DNA of 64,000 nucleotides from the NCBI RefSeq assembly GCF_037975245.1, contig NC_092572.1:2827501-2891500 (forward strand), read 5' to 3'. Position numbers and translations under genes: made by a program. Below the pieces are notes generated by a model. That model saw only the letters and a list, made by a program, of their open reading frames with translations. It made no database searches and was not told the DNA's origin. Of this stretch, positions 44,011-57,191 are shown one piece after another; position 1 is the stretch's first letter; every line of letters begins with the position of its first letter. Origin of the DNA: Apostichopus japonicus. Lineage: Eukaryota > Echinodermata > Holothuroidea > Aspidochirotida > Stichopodidae.

Positions 44011-46539
44011 CATGCACACATACACCCGTACATTCATTTATATATTTGACAGCATTAATTAGGCAACCACAGCCTTTATTTAACATGTAACAATCGCGTT
44101 AAGATGGTCAAAGTTAATCAAACGGTATAACTAAGCGGGGCTGAATACTGTAGACACTTTAGAATAATAGCACATCGGGTGGGTCCAACCGCCACGTCAG
44201 GGTTGTGCTACCATCATGTGCAGTCCAAAGGATCAGAAGTGATTTTCCAGCCAATGGTCATTACACTGGATTCAAGTTGCCAGGAGAAAACTCATTGTAT
44301 AGGAAGCCTTTCTAAACTACGATTGTGTTGGATTATCAATCCGTCAGGGTTCCCTCAGTGTTGATATATTGAAATTCAAGACTTTTAATTCAGGATGAAA
44401 AGGTTATTTTCCAGACCCAACATCAACAATAAAAGAAAAGGCATGTTTTGAAGCATTTGGACACAAGTATTGGCGTGACCGTGATGTCATATAAAATGTG
44501 CATAAGGGAACGGGCATTGACCTTTTTAGGGCATTTACCTCGTTTGATTCGTACCTTTAATCTGGAAGCCAAAATATCCATATCACCAATGATATTTGAC
44601 AGAAAAGTCATAACAAAGACCAATGGAGTCAGCAGAACTCTTGAATGTTTAGACTGTTTCTTCAGCAGCAGTTGGTTTGTTTTGTAGTCTTTCTTCAAAA
44701 ACTCAGCAGTACACCCTGTTAATGGTCTTCGATTGTTTTAATGCGTGTGATGCTGTGTTTCACATTGCCCATCAGTGTTGTACGTGTCGTCGTGCGTGGG
44801 TAACATTTTTGCATGTGAGTTGCGTCGTGCAGTGTTTCTTGGTTTAAATAACCCTGTATTGTATTTGCTTCTGGATTATTCTAATTAATTTGTCACAACA
44901 ACGATTGATAGCGATGGACATGCAACTGCTTTGTAGGCTTAAAGCAAAAAATTCATGTAAGTTGTTTTCTTTTAACCTCCTTTGATGTCACAAATTACAT
45001 TAGTGTAATTTAAGAATGATAATGTTAATGGAAAGTACAGTTTTACTTTTATGTCATATAATACAATGATTGTTGTTAATGTTAGTTCAGATTGTCCAGA
45101 ATGACTGTCTAGAACTGATATTGAATAAATTTTGTTCAATGATTTAACACTTGAACTATGTTGTGTGAATTTTTGGCTCTGTGACTTTAAAATAAATCGC
45201 TTTGAGATTTAATTAAACAACCTTTGGAATAAAATCTTTTTACCTACCTATTTTGACCCATCCCCATTACCCCCACTCCCTCCACAACATAATAAATGGT
45301 TTTCCTGGAATAGGAATAAGAAATTATTGCCATAATTAACTGATCCAGCATATTCCAGAAATAAATTGGGGCACTGAGATTTGTTCACAAGAAGATGTAA
45401 CCCATCGCTTCTGAAGCTAACCTCATAGCTTATTAGTATACAATAGAGCAATGAAGGGGGTGTTAATTTAGATGATACAGTAAAATCTCTTCGTCTATTG
45501 CGACTTCAGTGTAGTAACGCTAATACTATAGTACTACTAGTGCTCGGCGCGCTACCTCCTAAGGATCGCCACTTGCCCCATTGGAGGTTTTCTGTTCCCC
45601 GATCTGGTCTTCAGAGTAGTTTTTTGTGGATTACTTGACAGAAGAATGACTTTTTTATGTCGAACCGTTAAAGTCCATTTGTTTTATTTCATAACAAAAA
45701 GGAGGGATCGTAGTATGCTTCCGTGAAGTGTTCGCTTCATTCGGAGCTGCATACTGGCTAGGTCCAGTGAAATCGGCGCTGGTGTTGTGCACTAACTTGG
45801 TCATAATCGCCGTGTTTTTTTTCGTCCTTCAGCCATGGATGAAGGCTAATTGCATGGGTAATGATATTTATGCAGCCCCAACAACACAACGGACCGGCAT
45901 TTCTCTCGGATAGTTTACAACAGTTGTAAAACAACTTGAAATTTCTAACGATATAGCGTAATACAGTGGTTGTTCTCTCAGTGTAAATGTGCGTGTACTG
46001 TATATGGAACGGTATGATCGTCGCGCATCCGATACATGCCTGAGCTTTGCACGTGTGTTCCTAACATGACGTCATCATTGTCTTGTTGTGAAATCGCATT
46101 CTCAGATATCTATTTTCGGATGCGAATATTAAAACGTTAATTACTAATTAGTCCTTGAGGTTTTCAAGGTGTTGAGGATAGTTTTGAACATAGATTTTCT
46201 CATGGATTCAGAGGAAGTTACTCTCGATGAGTTGGATTTTTCGTGTCATGGCCTCTTTAACAGCATGTTACGGGAAGGCAAAGACTTCCGTCATACACCT
46301 TATGGAGGGTGAACAAATATTTCTCCCTGTATTTGTCTACTCGTGTGTGGGAAAGAGATGGGAAAGGAGAGAGTGGGGAGGAGGATGGGTTGGTATTCCC
46401 ACCTGATACTTCTGAAAATTCTCGAGCCTTGATTCAGTCGCTTTAAACATCAAATAAGTCAGACGGTTCAACATTATATGACAGTAGAAGAAATGAGTTT
46501 AAGAAGAATCAGGTATATACGGTTCAGGAAGGGAAACGC

Positions 46540-46626
46540 AAAGGTGGGGGAGGTGGGGTGAGGTGGGGTGGGTTGGTGGGTTGAAGTGAGGTGAGGTGAG
46601 GTGAAGAGCGGTGAAGTAGAGTGGAG
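46540..46626. repeat. GGTGA/GGTGGG-rich tract
   Basis: Irregular repeats of GAGGTGGGGT, GGTGAGGTGA; G-rich on the plus strand and able to form G-quadruplexes in principle. Confidence 0.8.
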
Positions 46627-48246
46627 TAGGAGAACTAGTATGATCATGATCGCTTACGTCATTAAGTATCAAAACAGATCACTAGTCTACTATATCTATA
46701 TGACGGGCAACGTAACTCGGGTGACGTAATCAGTCTGTCACCATGCCCACCAATCATGGTGTACATATAAATGGTACCAAATAAACTCTTTCAGCCACCC
46801 CCACTTCCCCTCTATCATATCAATCTTTTACGAATGTCACAGAGTTTCCGTGTTAATGAACGCGTGTTCTTATCCTCAACACCACCCGCTTAGCATTTTC
46901 CCACTGGACCAGGCCATAAGCTTTATTTAAAACAAAAATAAGTGGAGGGGCACAAATGTTGGCTGACGTATACGTCTTGAGGAGGGGGGGTGTAAGGAGA
47001 ATGGGCTAAGGATGGGGTGGGGGTGAGAAGTCTTTGTTCGACAAAAGGGGAAAAGGATACAAAATGTTGATATAATTTACATCATTTTAACTACATTTGT
47101 GTAGTACAATTTAGTTATTAAATGTCAGATATTTGGTGGAAATTCTAGGGAAAAAAAACGTTTGGCTTCCCCTTCCCGTGGCTGTACGGCCCTGCCGAAA
47201 GGACTTCAGGACTTTATAAGGGAAGGGTGTGGCCATGGGTTCCTGGAAGCCGACTGCCATAGTGCATTCTGAGGTATTATTAGAATATCAAACAGATCTA
47301 TAATGAGGTAAAACGCAAGGTTGTCTCAACAATTACATTTGAAGTTTTCATGTGACGTTGAACATAGGAGTTGCCTTCCCTTCCCTGCCCAGAACCCCCC
47401 CACCCCACCCTTCAAAATTCTCGTCTTCCAAGTGAGGGAGGGGGGGGGGGTTAAAAGTACATTGATCCCAGGTGACACGAAATCACGCGCCTGTTTATAA
47501 GTCTATACCAACCATGATGTGCATATTGGTTTATTCAATGCACCTGACTAAGATCATAATGTGCTATCCTTGCAGAAATACATGGCTGATAGTGTGCCAC
47601 ACGCTAACGGTAGTTTGAAGATGGTATTTTTGCACACACATTTTTGTTTTCCGGATGTGCATGCAGGCAACGGAGGGGGGACGTCTCCCTTGGGTTAACC
47701 GAAAGCGGTACAAAAAGCGAACCTTTCCTTGACAGAGGAACAACTAAATATAGCCTTATGAGAACTGTTCCTTAATTTATTCAGCTTAGAGAGCGGAAGT
47801 GTTTTATGTTCCTTGGGTTCTCTTAATAAAAACACTTTTTTTTTGTCAACTCATATCTTAACCCTCGTAATGAAAGTCCAATTATCATCATGTTTCTAGC
47901 ATCAAAACAAATAAACAAAAATCTAGATTGTGTGAAGTCATGGTTCCTCATTGCCAAATTACAAACAGTATCGTATTTACCAATGAGAGATTTAATTTTT
48001 CTTATTGAAATCTTTTTCAGTGATTTTAAAATTGCTCAGACGGTCAGAACTTTCAGCAGAATAATTAAGAAGAAACACAAGAGGGAGAAGGAAATTTGAA
48101 AATACATGTAGGCCTACTACCGATGGCTGTTACCTTGTTGTGTACATACACACAGCTGGTATTGTACCCATGTACGCCATTAGTCAGAGGTCGTTTACAA
48201 CAATTTTTCCAGGACTTACAGATATAGGCGTACATCTGTACAACCT

Positions 48247-48308
<62 letters not shown>
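48247..48308. repeat. (GACA)n microsatellite
   Basis: About fifteen perfect GACA units. Confidence 0.97.
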
Positions 48309-51300
48309 AAGACAAGTGTCTTGAGTTCATAATGGTTTATACCGATCAAACTAAAACAATATCCCGAATTATTGTCAACCAAAACAATGAGTAGCTATAA
48401 TTGAGGAGTGATTCGTTTTTAATTGCTAGGTAATGAATGTGTAGCCCATATTAACGAAGATTTAGAAAAAACCAAAAAAAAAAAAAATTATTTCATTAGT
48501 TTCGAAAATTGTAATTTTACCAGAAACGGTGTATAAAACCTCCCGGCATGAATCGACATTTAGAATGTTAAGAAATCTGTCATGTGTTAAGAATTTTATC
48601 AGTTACATAACAATGCTGCTTTAGCCCCCCCCCCCCCCCCAAAAAAAACAGACTTTTCTCGTAAAACTCACAGATTGTGTAAAAGAACACTGACTGTGCT
48701 TGTTAATTATTAGAAAAGAAGGTTAACTGGTATTATACTGGCATTGGTACTGGTATTATACACGCAACTGACTTGCTATAAGTATAATATAAGATGTTCC
48801 TCTCGTCTCACCCCTTCTCCTTCCCTAACAGCCGTGTCTCGGGTAAGGGAAGGGTGTTCTCCACGGACGCACACGTTATCAATGACATAGCCTACCTCAC
48901 TACGATAAATATTACACACATTCCACCATCCATGTCATGCTTACCTTATTTCCCTTTCTCTATATCACCGCATGACAGGGGGGGGGGGGTACATGTGGGT
49001 TTCCCCTCTCGCTCCTAGCAGTTCCCCTCCCCCACCCCCTCTCCCTCTCTCTCCGTAGTCGCAACGTTCTATCGACACCGATTTCTGTTTGTATTAACAA
49101 AAGAAAGTTTATAGCCCGGGTCATTTCAGGAGAACAGACAAAACTCTCCGCCAAAAGTGCACCTTAATGTCACCGATCTTCTTTTTTTTATCAGTATGGT
49201 TTAATCTTTGCCTCCATGCGTACTGGAAGCTGGCAAAAAGTCATTTGGCATACCAAAGTTTCCGGTGCAAGGTGTCTGTGTAATGTTAGCCAATTGTGTG
49301 ACTCATACCCTCGTTGAGGAAAATGATTCATTAGGGAGTCCGGAAGGGGTTCCCCGACACTGAGTAAAAACGGATAATAACATACAGATGTATATTAGTC
49401 ACTATTGTGATGTAAACAAAAGCGCACTCCGGATGACGTCATCAATGCCAGGCATAACTTGGCGTGTTTGATATCGTCCATGTAGCGGAGAGATTTGGTG
49501 ATTTTGAGCGGATATTTATAATGATTAAAAACTTGAAACGCTTTGGTTCTGTTCCTGTTTGACATCTGCTGACAAAACAAATACATAACCACAAGGTATA
49601 TCATTTACTTTGGTACATTAAGGTTATATTTTACAACTTTTTTTTTCTTTTTTTTTTTTGACTGTACAAATCGAAGAAACTTTGGTGTCCTTGGAAACAA
49701 GTCATTTCCTTGACAGCACAGAGGGTCTCGTAGGAAATTAAACTATAGTCCGAAAAGGAAGGTAGTTGGAACTTTAAAAGTAAAAAAAAAAAAGACTTCG
49801 GTAATTTTGTCTTATTTTTTTACTAAGCGATGTCATGGATTCATTTGATTGGATGTACCCTTCCCTCTTTAAACTAAGGAATAAATATGTCTGCTCTTAA
49901 GTTTGTGTCACCACACGCAGGGTAACAAGTTTAACACTGACAGGTGTAAAATGCTGGTTGGTTTTGGCCTTCATTTTAGAGTTACCATGATGATTATGAA
50001 CGATTAGCCCCCAAAATGAGCATAATAATGAGTCCGAATTTACATATTGAATTCTATTGATGTACTAATATCAGATGAAGTTAAGTTATATTTGAAAGTA
50101 CTTCATAATACAGTTGGAATATTTGGAAAATTTAAGACTATATATTTCAGTCCAGCTATTTTTTTTTTTGTTTTTTTTTTTTTGTAAAACGTTTATTTCT
50201 ATTTTTTAAGGCGTTTAATATGTCTATTACACAGAAGTGGTGAAAGTCGTTTCATTTCACTTTTCTAGTGACCGTGTTCTTTGCCTTTCAAGTAATCTAA
50301 GCTCATACCGGTTTATTGAGAAGTTTATGGACTGAGTCGCATGAAAAAGCTTCTGGTGAAAAAAAAAGTAATGGTTTGACGTCCTTGTTTAATCAGGGCA
50401 GAGAATTTGTAATTATAAAACAAAGAGAAAGAGAAGCACACGCCATTGCAATCCTACGACGGTGTACAAAAGTTTTGCAAGTAAAATTGGACACCGCTAT
50501 GGGCGCGGCTATGTGACGTCACACTACTTGTATCAAATATTTAACCAACGACTCTGCGATTTGCGAGTGATCAAATAAAAAAGAGGGCGCCAGTCCTTAT
50601 TAGTTAATAATAGGATTTATCTATGACTCAGTGCCATATACTTTTTGTGCCATTTGTTTACGTACGTTTAAGCTTGGGGCTGTTAATCTATAGTAATTGG
50701 ATTGATATTTCAATCAATTTTTTTTCTCTTTTCCTTTTCAAGTTAGTGACCAACCCTATTAGGCTAAGATTGCACACATCATCAAGTATATACGGTACCA
50801 GAAAATTACGTTTCAAGAAAGGTAATAAAAAACAGTAATAAAAAAATGTAATATATAATATTAATAATGGGAGTGGGAGGGCAGTGTTGGGTATATATGT
50901 AACCATTTATATGGATTTCAATATCATTTTCGTGACGCTGTAAAACATGACTATTCAACAGGGCAATCGGTTACCGCCCCCCCCCCCCCAAAAATGGTTC
51001 CCAATCTAACAACAAAGCGGGCAAGCGGGCTTTTAAAGCGTTAGAATTGAGAACCGTAACGGCCTACTGCCCTATACTATGCACATTGCTCAATCAAGGT
51101 TTAGTGATATGCTGGTTCCAGCCAGGAGCGGATAAGCCTACCGGCTGGGAACCGGTGCGACGCTGGGTCCGTGTTACTGAAGGCGCATATTTTCTCATAT
51201 TCGCGAAAGATGTTACTTTCGCCAATGGTTTCACTGCCCCGGTTCACCGCCATGCAATTTGAGCACTGACCGGTAGAAATTTATACCACCGGGCAGTTCT

Positions 51301-52049
51301 CCCCGGCCCTGATTAAAGCCGTTTGCTGCAACCAATATTTCCCTTCTGACCTCCGGCGTACCTGAAGTTAATTCAAAATCTCTGGTATAGGGTTTAAATC
51401 TATAATACCGTACATGATTTAGCTGTATCAGAACATAAGGATTGGAGCGTGTTCATAGTATAGGATATAGGTTAATAATGCCAAGAGTATAATAATTCAG
51501 TATCTGAAAAATATAGCTCTCACAGTAACGACGCTGTGGAAATATTGTGCAGGAAATTCTTAGCAAGAAAAATGTCAAACGAAAACACACACAACCAATA
51601 AACTTTCACCATCATCAGAAGCAAGATGGCTAAAATGCCCTGGTTTTGTTTTATTCTGTTTTTTTTTTTATTCTGTTTGTTTATTTGGTGTGACCCGCGA
51701 CTATTCGAAGCATTTCCGCGAACTATTAACTTTTAACTGTAATTCTTATACTCTCGCCAAAGAAAAAAAAAAATCAATTGAAATTCACATATGTAAGTGT
51801 GTTTGAATTTCTAGGAAGGGCCTTTACTCATCAAAATGAAACATGACAGACCCCTGCCGCTTTCTTGCGTAAAAAGGCATCGCTTGAAGTTCCAAAGCCC
51901 CTATTCCCGGAAATTAGCGGACGAACGTTACACTAAAATATCATTTATAAATGTATCCTCCTCTGTCAAAACCCCTCCCACCCAACACATCATGAACACA
52001 CACTCACACACACACACACACACACGCACACATGTTTGTGTTTCATTCA

Positions 52050-52198
52050 GACCGAGGACCCCATTGTATTTTCCATTGTTCAAATCCACGTACCCTAACT
52101 TTAACAATACCCCATACAATAGAATTCTTCCGAGGACGTGGTGATTCTTTAGAAATCACAACCGAGGACCTGAAATTCTTTTGTTCAAGTCCTCGGTC
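52050..52198. mobile_element. Small MITE-like inverted-repeat element
   Basis: Begins GACCGAGGACC and ends with the inverse GTCCTCGGTC; 149 bp. CCGAGGAC also occurs twice inside, and an imperfect hairpin GTGATTCT...AGAAATCAC lies near 52140-52160. No clear target duplication. A (CA)n run precedes and a (ACAT)n/(AT)n microsatellite follows. Confidence 0.45.
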
Positions 52199-52217
52199 AG
52201 ATAGCAAAACAAACGCA

Positions 52218-52301
52218 TACATACACACACATACATACACACACATACATACATACATACACACATACACACATACATACATACACACAAACATACATAC
52301 A

Positions 52302-52394
<93 letters not shown>
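52218..52394. repeat. (ACAT)n passing into (AT)n microsatellite
   Basis: CATACATACACACA units, then a long AT run with two TGTATA interruptions. Confidence 0.95.
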
Positions 52395-52399
<5 letters not shown>

Positions 52400-52400
<1 letters not shown>

Positions 52401-53021
52401 AATGGAATAATCACAACATAAAGGTGAATAATCGTATTATTTTTTATAAAGCATGGTATAACAATGGAATCAAATTTGTAAGTGATCTTATTAATGAGGG
52501 TGGTAATTGTTTATCTTTTCTGACTTTAGAGAAAGTTTTATATTAATTGTCCTCTCACTATTTACTATTGGTTAATTAGTGTTGTTCCAGGTCATTGGAG
52601 AAGGTCAATAAATCACAGTTATACTAATACTGAAACGTTAAACACTCAGGCTATTAATTAAACTCAATATCAGTCACGGTTCATTTATAAGCAGCTTATT
52701 AAATGATCAGGCGCGTATCCAGGGGGGTGTTGGGGGCGCGCCCCCCGGGTAAGAAAAAGAGAGAGAAGATAAAAGGGAAAAAAGAGGAGGAAGGAGAGGA
52801 AGGAAGGGAAAAGAAAAAGAAGGAGAGAAAAAGGAGAAAAGGAGGGGGTAGAAGTTAAACGCCAAGACACCGGGAAGAGAAAGAGGAACAGTCATAATTA
52901 CAGCTCTGATCCCTATTATATACACAGGGTAGCCAGTGACGGATCGAGGATTCCATATTCATATTTTACCCCATACACCGACAAATCCATTTTTGACGTT
53001 TCCATTTTTCCTCTCTCACTA

Positions 53022-53058
<37 letters not shown>

Positions 53059-54640
53059 CTAGTATATCATGACGCGTGTGTGTGTATGGACGCCTTAAGT
53101 AAAATTGTGCTATAAAACCAACTGTGGCTGGTCTTGAACTCGACCGAGTCGTCGGGGAACATACCTTCGGTATTAGCCCAGGATCTATATTCGAACTGCA
53201 CTAGACATATGTCTTTCGATGCAACACTGTCATGCAGAGTTAAAATGTTATACAACGCGAACTGAATGCTAATTGTTACCCACCCGTAGTACCGTAACTC
53301 ATACAAATGAATCTAAAAATAAATTCCGCATGCGATTCGAGAATTGAGCACATTTCCTGTGAATATCATGTAGTGGATCCCAAGGCATATAATTGCCGGC
53401 GGGAGGGGGATTTTGTGCAACATTATGGGTATGTTTTTAAGTGAACTGATTTCACGAGAAGTGTGAATTTTCAAATTCTGAACGAATAATGGGCTTAAAA
53501 CCTTGAAAAGTGGGGCTGACGGGTATTGTGGGCCGCGGCGTAGAATAACCTACAAAAGCAATGATCCACAGGAGATGCGATAAGGTCGAACATGATGTGT
53601 GACTGGTGACAATCTTCAAAAAGGTTACGGATGGAGAGAAAAAATATTGGGAAAAAAAGTTGGTTACTCAGGCAATAGTGAACATCTAGTTGGTCATTTT
53701 CAAGCCCGAGATGTGCCATTTCCGGTGATCTGGGGGTGTCAAAACCAGAAATTTTCTTGTACGCTGCGCGCCAACCGATGGTGGCGCTCCGCTTAGATAG
53801 TAATTCGCGCCCCCGGGTTAGAAAATCCTGGATACGCCCCTGGAATGGGTAATCACTCGCCCTATGTCTATTGTTAAATGGAATGATAAGTTTGATTTAA
53901 ATGAGAGTCAATGGAATGTAATCTTTTAAATTCCGTTTAAGTCTGTAAGGGAAACAAAGATAAAGTATTTCCAGTATCGCTTTCTTCACCGTATTTTGGG
54001 AACAAATTATTTATTATTTCAAATGAAAATGACAGATAACCCTCGTTGTAATTTCTGCGGAGTTAATGATGAAACAATAGAACATCTTTTTTGGGAATGT
54101 AATATTAGTGCTAGCTTTATTTTAAACGTTGAGCAAAAAATGTTCAATAGATAGTTTGTTTTTTCCAAGAAAGATGTTTTCTTTGGATATCAACTGTTAT
54201 CAAAACATCCATTGAACTTTCTAATTTTTTATATCAAATATTACATATTTCAGAAGAAAGTTAACAATGGTTCGTTAATTATAAACGAATTTTTGTATAA
54301 GTTCAAATTTCAACTACAAATGGAAATCGATTACATAAGAACAAATTACGTTTCCGTTTCCGTTCCGGACCTTAAAGGCCACTTTTAGTACATACGCATT
54401 TTTATTTGAAGAATAGTGGTTGCTGCTAGGCCATTACTGTTATGTTTATATGCATGAAAGGTTTTAATGCGAATGTTTGCGTTTATGTATTTTAAGAAAA
54501 AATGTGTAATGAATGTGAAATGAAAGATGGTCAATAAATGATGGCTAAAAAATTTATATAAATTTAAAAAATTTAAATAAAATATATTTAAAATAAATTA
54601 TAATTATAATTAACAAAAAAAAATATATAAATCACACAGT
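52400..54640 (+). pseudogene. LINE (non-LTR retrotransposon) 3' end, split by a hAT element
   Basis: Decayed C-terminal part of a LINE ORF2. Left of the hAT insertion, 52448-52545 reads WYNNGIKFVSDLINEGGN, typical of the region after the RT domain. Right of it come KWNDKFDLNESQWN, FQYRFLHRILGTNYLL and the zinc motif CNFCGVNDETIEHLFWEC (about 54045-54100), then a helical tail (VFFGYQLLSKHPLN, FYIKYYIFQKKV) ending at TAG near 54389. Stops occur at about 53928 and 54150. An AT-rich 3' region ends in A-runs near 54630. Only the 3' part is present, as is usual for truncated LINE copies. Confidence 0.8.
52708..53842. mobile_element. Non-autonomous hAT element (copy A)
   Basis: 1135 bp with inverted tips CAGGCGCGTATCCAGG (left) and CAGGGGCGTATCCAGG (right, read inward), inserted in the LINE coding region. 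The interior shares blocks with 58500-60302 in the opposite orientation: a long polypurine run, the CCGAGTCGTCGGGGAACAT block, a TGTGACTGGTGACAATCTTC block and the GCGCCA palindrome (53761-53794). No transposase. The flanks do not show a clean target duplication. Confidence 0.8.
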
Positions 54641-54779
54641 ACTAGTAAGTTCCCAAAGCCATTAACTCGTCGGACTAACAACGTCATTATTGATAGCGTC
54701 ATAAATCTTTCGGACTATGTTCTTTCCAAAGACAAACAAGACGTTTTACACATTGCCCTACTTTCTGTCCCTCCGTAAC

Positions 54780-54948
54780 TAGATCCAGTTGATTCTATGC
54801 TTCGATTTAAATAATTTAATGATTGAACTTGCATTTCCAATATTCAGTTTGATACCGTAAGAATTTAGTTTGGCTAGAACAGTTTCCAATGCTTTATTAT
54901 GCTCTTCTTCAGTCCTACCATATATGATTACATCATCCAAATAACATT
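54780..54948 (-). pseudogene. Second gypsy element: RT fragment with YLDDVIIYG
   Basis: On the minus strand reads YLDDVIIYGRTEEEHNKALE, the catalytic and following segment of a gypsy RT, then decays with a stop. It is the continuation of the RT text at 55096-55714, separated from it by the minisatellite. Confidence 0.75.
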
Positions 54949-54952
54949 GAAC

Positions 54953-55095
54953 TTACGTCTACTAACATTGAATTCTACTAACGTCTACTAACGTCTACTA
55001 ACGTCTACTAACGTCTACTAACTCTACTAACTCTAACTCTACTAACGTCTACTAACTCTACTAACGTCTACTAACATTGAACACGTCTACTAACA
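54953..55095. repeat. ACGTCTACTA minisatellite inside the gypsy RT
   Basis: About a dozen 10-11 bp units (ACGTCTACTA, ACTCTACTA) with two ACATTGA interruptions. It lies exactly between the RT text ending AGIDVIS and the YLDD segment, so it expanded within or was inserted into the coding region. Confidence 0.9.
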
Positions 55096-55714
55096 ATGAA
55101 ATTACGTCAATACCGGCAAGTATTGTATACATCATTTTTTGAAACACCGAAGGAGCAGAGGAGAGACCAAAACAAACTCTCTTGTATTGAAATAACCCAT
55201 TATGAGTTATGAATGCTGTGAGTGACCTAGAATCAGGGTGTAATAACAATTGATGATACGCTGATGTGAGATCAAGTTGAGAGAATACCTTTGAATTACG
55301 TAACTCCCCTAACAACTCGTCTATTTTAGGGAGTGGAAAAGAATCGGGAATTACTGCTTTGTTAACTTACCTAAGATCTACGCACAGTCTTATTTTCCCA
55401 GACCTTTTGTATGAAACCACAATGGGAGACACCCATTCAGAAGAATCTATCTGTTCAATCACCCCCGAGGATTCCAACTTTTTCAATTCATTTGAAACCC
55501 TTTCCCGTACACTGAAAGGCAACCTTCTAACCTTTTGATGCTTAGGTTTGACATTTTCATTCACTTTGACTTTATGAATGAAACCCTTAACTGTACTTAA
55601 CTCGGGATCATCAGAAAACATATTAGAATATGGTTGAAAGTTAGTACTTTTATCGTTCTTAACATCACTAACACCATTGCACTTTAAGTCCTGTCCCAAA
55701 ATATTAATGTTCAA
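55096..55714 (-). pseudogene. Second gypsy element: RT N-terminal half
   Basis: Minus strand, in order: KPKHQKVRRLPFSVRERV, LESSGVIEQIDSSEWVSPIV, KIRLCVDLR, then, after a frame break near 55367, FSQLDLTSAYHQLLLHPDSR and FGLSSAPSVFQKMM. These are the classical gypsy RT blocks. The protein resembles the Mag/SURL-like lineage common in marine animals, from memory. Frame breaks show it is dead. Confidence 0.85.
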
Positions 55715-55759
55715 ATGAAGTAATCAGATCTCTGCCTAGTATACGGTTATTCCCCCTTC

Positions 55760-56900
55760 TCAACTACGTAAAAGGTCGTCACTGCTGTTTTCTCTAAGTA
55801 ACTCACCGAAGCTTTGTAACATCCCAACACTTTGATTGAATGCATTGAGTATGACGTCAGATTTACATCCGTCGGAACCCGAAAACTTTACTGAAAGTAT
55901 CACAAGAAATAATAGATCAACAATAAGATTAAGAGGCACATCATTTACTTTCACCGTACATGTAATAGGCTTGACTTTCACTCCTGTGGGATTTGTCATC
56001 AAAACATTTAAATCACCGTTTCCTGCGGCTTCCGTAGTATTGCATGCGTTAGAATCTCGTGGTGTAGTAACTTAATGAATTCTCACCAGTGCTGCGGCAC
56101 ACATTAGAAAAATGCCCAATTCTCGAACATTTTCGGCATTTTTTATCCTTGGCCTTTCATGACTTGTCGTTGGAAAGATGCTCCCTCGAACCGCATCTAT
56201 AACACAGTCTTGCCGGCGGTCTCGAACCATGAGTATTAGGTTTCCTTGAAAATGGTGTGAGGGCGGACCTCGTTTGATTCACCTGTTGGTCCTGTGCGTT
56301 GAAACCAGATTCGTTTTCGCCAACTATCTTTGCTTCTCGAATAGCATCCTCTATTTGACGCGTAATATTTACGGCTTTCACCAACGTTAACTCCTTTTCC
56401 ATTAAAAGCCTTTCTCGGACCCTCGGTAGATTGGTTTTTTTCAACAATTTGGTCACGAATCATTTCGTCATTCATATTAGCAAAGTCACAGTTGGTACTA
56501 AGTTGTCGTAAAATGGCAACGTAATTATCGATTGACTCGCCATGATGCTGACCCCTCTGTCGGAAACGATATCTTTCAGCAACAACATTTACAGTAGGTT
56601 CAAAATGTTTTTCTAAAATTGAAAGTATGGTCAAATTTATAAGTATCTGGAGGCAGTTCAGATTTTGGTAAAGAATTATATACTCGCTGACCCTCAACTC
56701 CGAGACAGTGTAGAAGTAAGGCAGTCTTTCGTCCAGCCGAGAAATTTTCGCCTCACATGGCCAATAAAAAATTCTCAAAAGTAAGCTTCCATTGCCTCCA
56801 TGAAATAGCTGGAGATCCCGGTACTGGAAGAAATGCTGGCGGCTGTAAAATTTGCGCCATCGTCGTCGCCAAAACTGTCGCATAGTCGGGAATAAATAAG
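55760..56900 (-). pseudogene. Second gypsy element: gag and degenerate protease region
   Basis: From the start inward on the minus strand: MAQILQPPAFLPVPG (about 56865), SWRQWKLTFENFLLAM, a broken capsid part, FRQRGQHHGESIDNYVAILR and LRQLSTNCDFANMNDEMIRD, then RERLLMEKELTLVKAVNI. Two zinc knuckles follow near 56100-56205: the first has lost its last cysteine (CYRCGSREHLSND), the second, CRKCSRIGHFSNVC, is intact. A TGA lies between them. The protease region (to 55760) is barely recognisable. Several frame changes. Confidence 0.8.
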
Positions 56901-57191
56901 TATAAGACAAGAAGACCGAACACAGCAGTAACGTAAATCCAACTCCTTGTATATTTCCACGTGCAGACTTTATATATATACATGTTAAATACCAAACAGT
57001 TATGTAATCAATTATAACAATAAAACTGAAATAAAACACATTTGCATAAATGCCAACGGAAACAGGTGTAGGGAGTAGAAGTATAGTTAAGCCAATAATA
57101 ATTAGATGTCACACAACTGCTTACTTCTGTTGAAATTTGCAGTAAATGCACTTGCCTAATCATTTAGTTATGTGTAGAAAAGAAATCTTAC

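Larger units (their letters stand above)
44011..51990. other. Non-coding stretch, about 8 kb
   Basis: No gene recognised on either strand. It includes a GGTGA-rich purine tract (46540-46626), a (GACA)n microsatellite (48247-48308), C16 at 48625, G12 at 48978, C13 at 50977 and TGACGTCA at 46067, 49434 and 50514. Short ORFs lack any familiar motif. Confidence 0.6.

Noticed and set aside
45728-45913. Short ORF with hydrophobic stretch
   Set aside because: Isolated, no start or splice context, hydrophobicity fits chance in AT-rich sequence.
51047-51262. 71-aa ORF
   Set aside because: No motif, no splice context, no homology that I recognise.
52703-53847. Target duplication for hAT copy A
   Set aside because: ATGAT and GAATG, or any 8-mer pair there, do not match well enough to claim.
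54953-55095. CRISPR-like array
   Set aside because: Units are 10-11 bp with no spacers of constant size; this is animal DNA.
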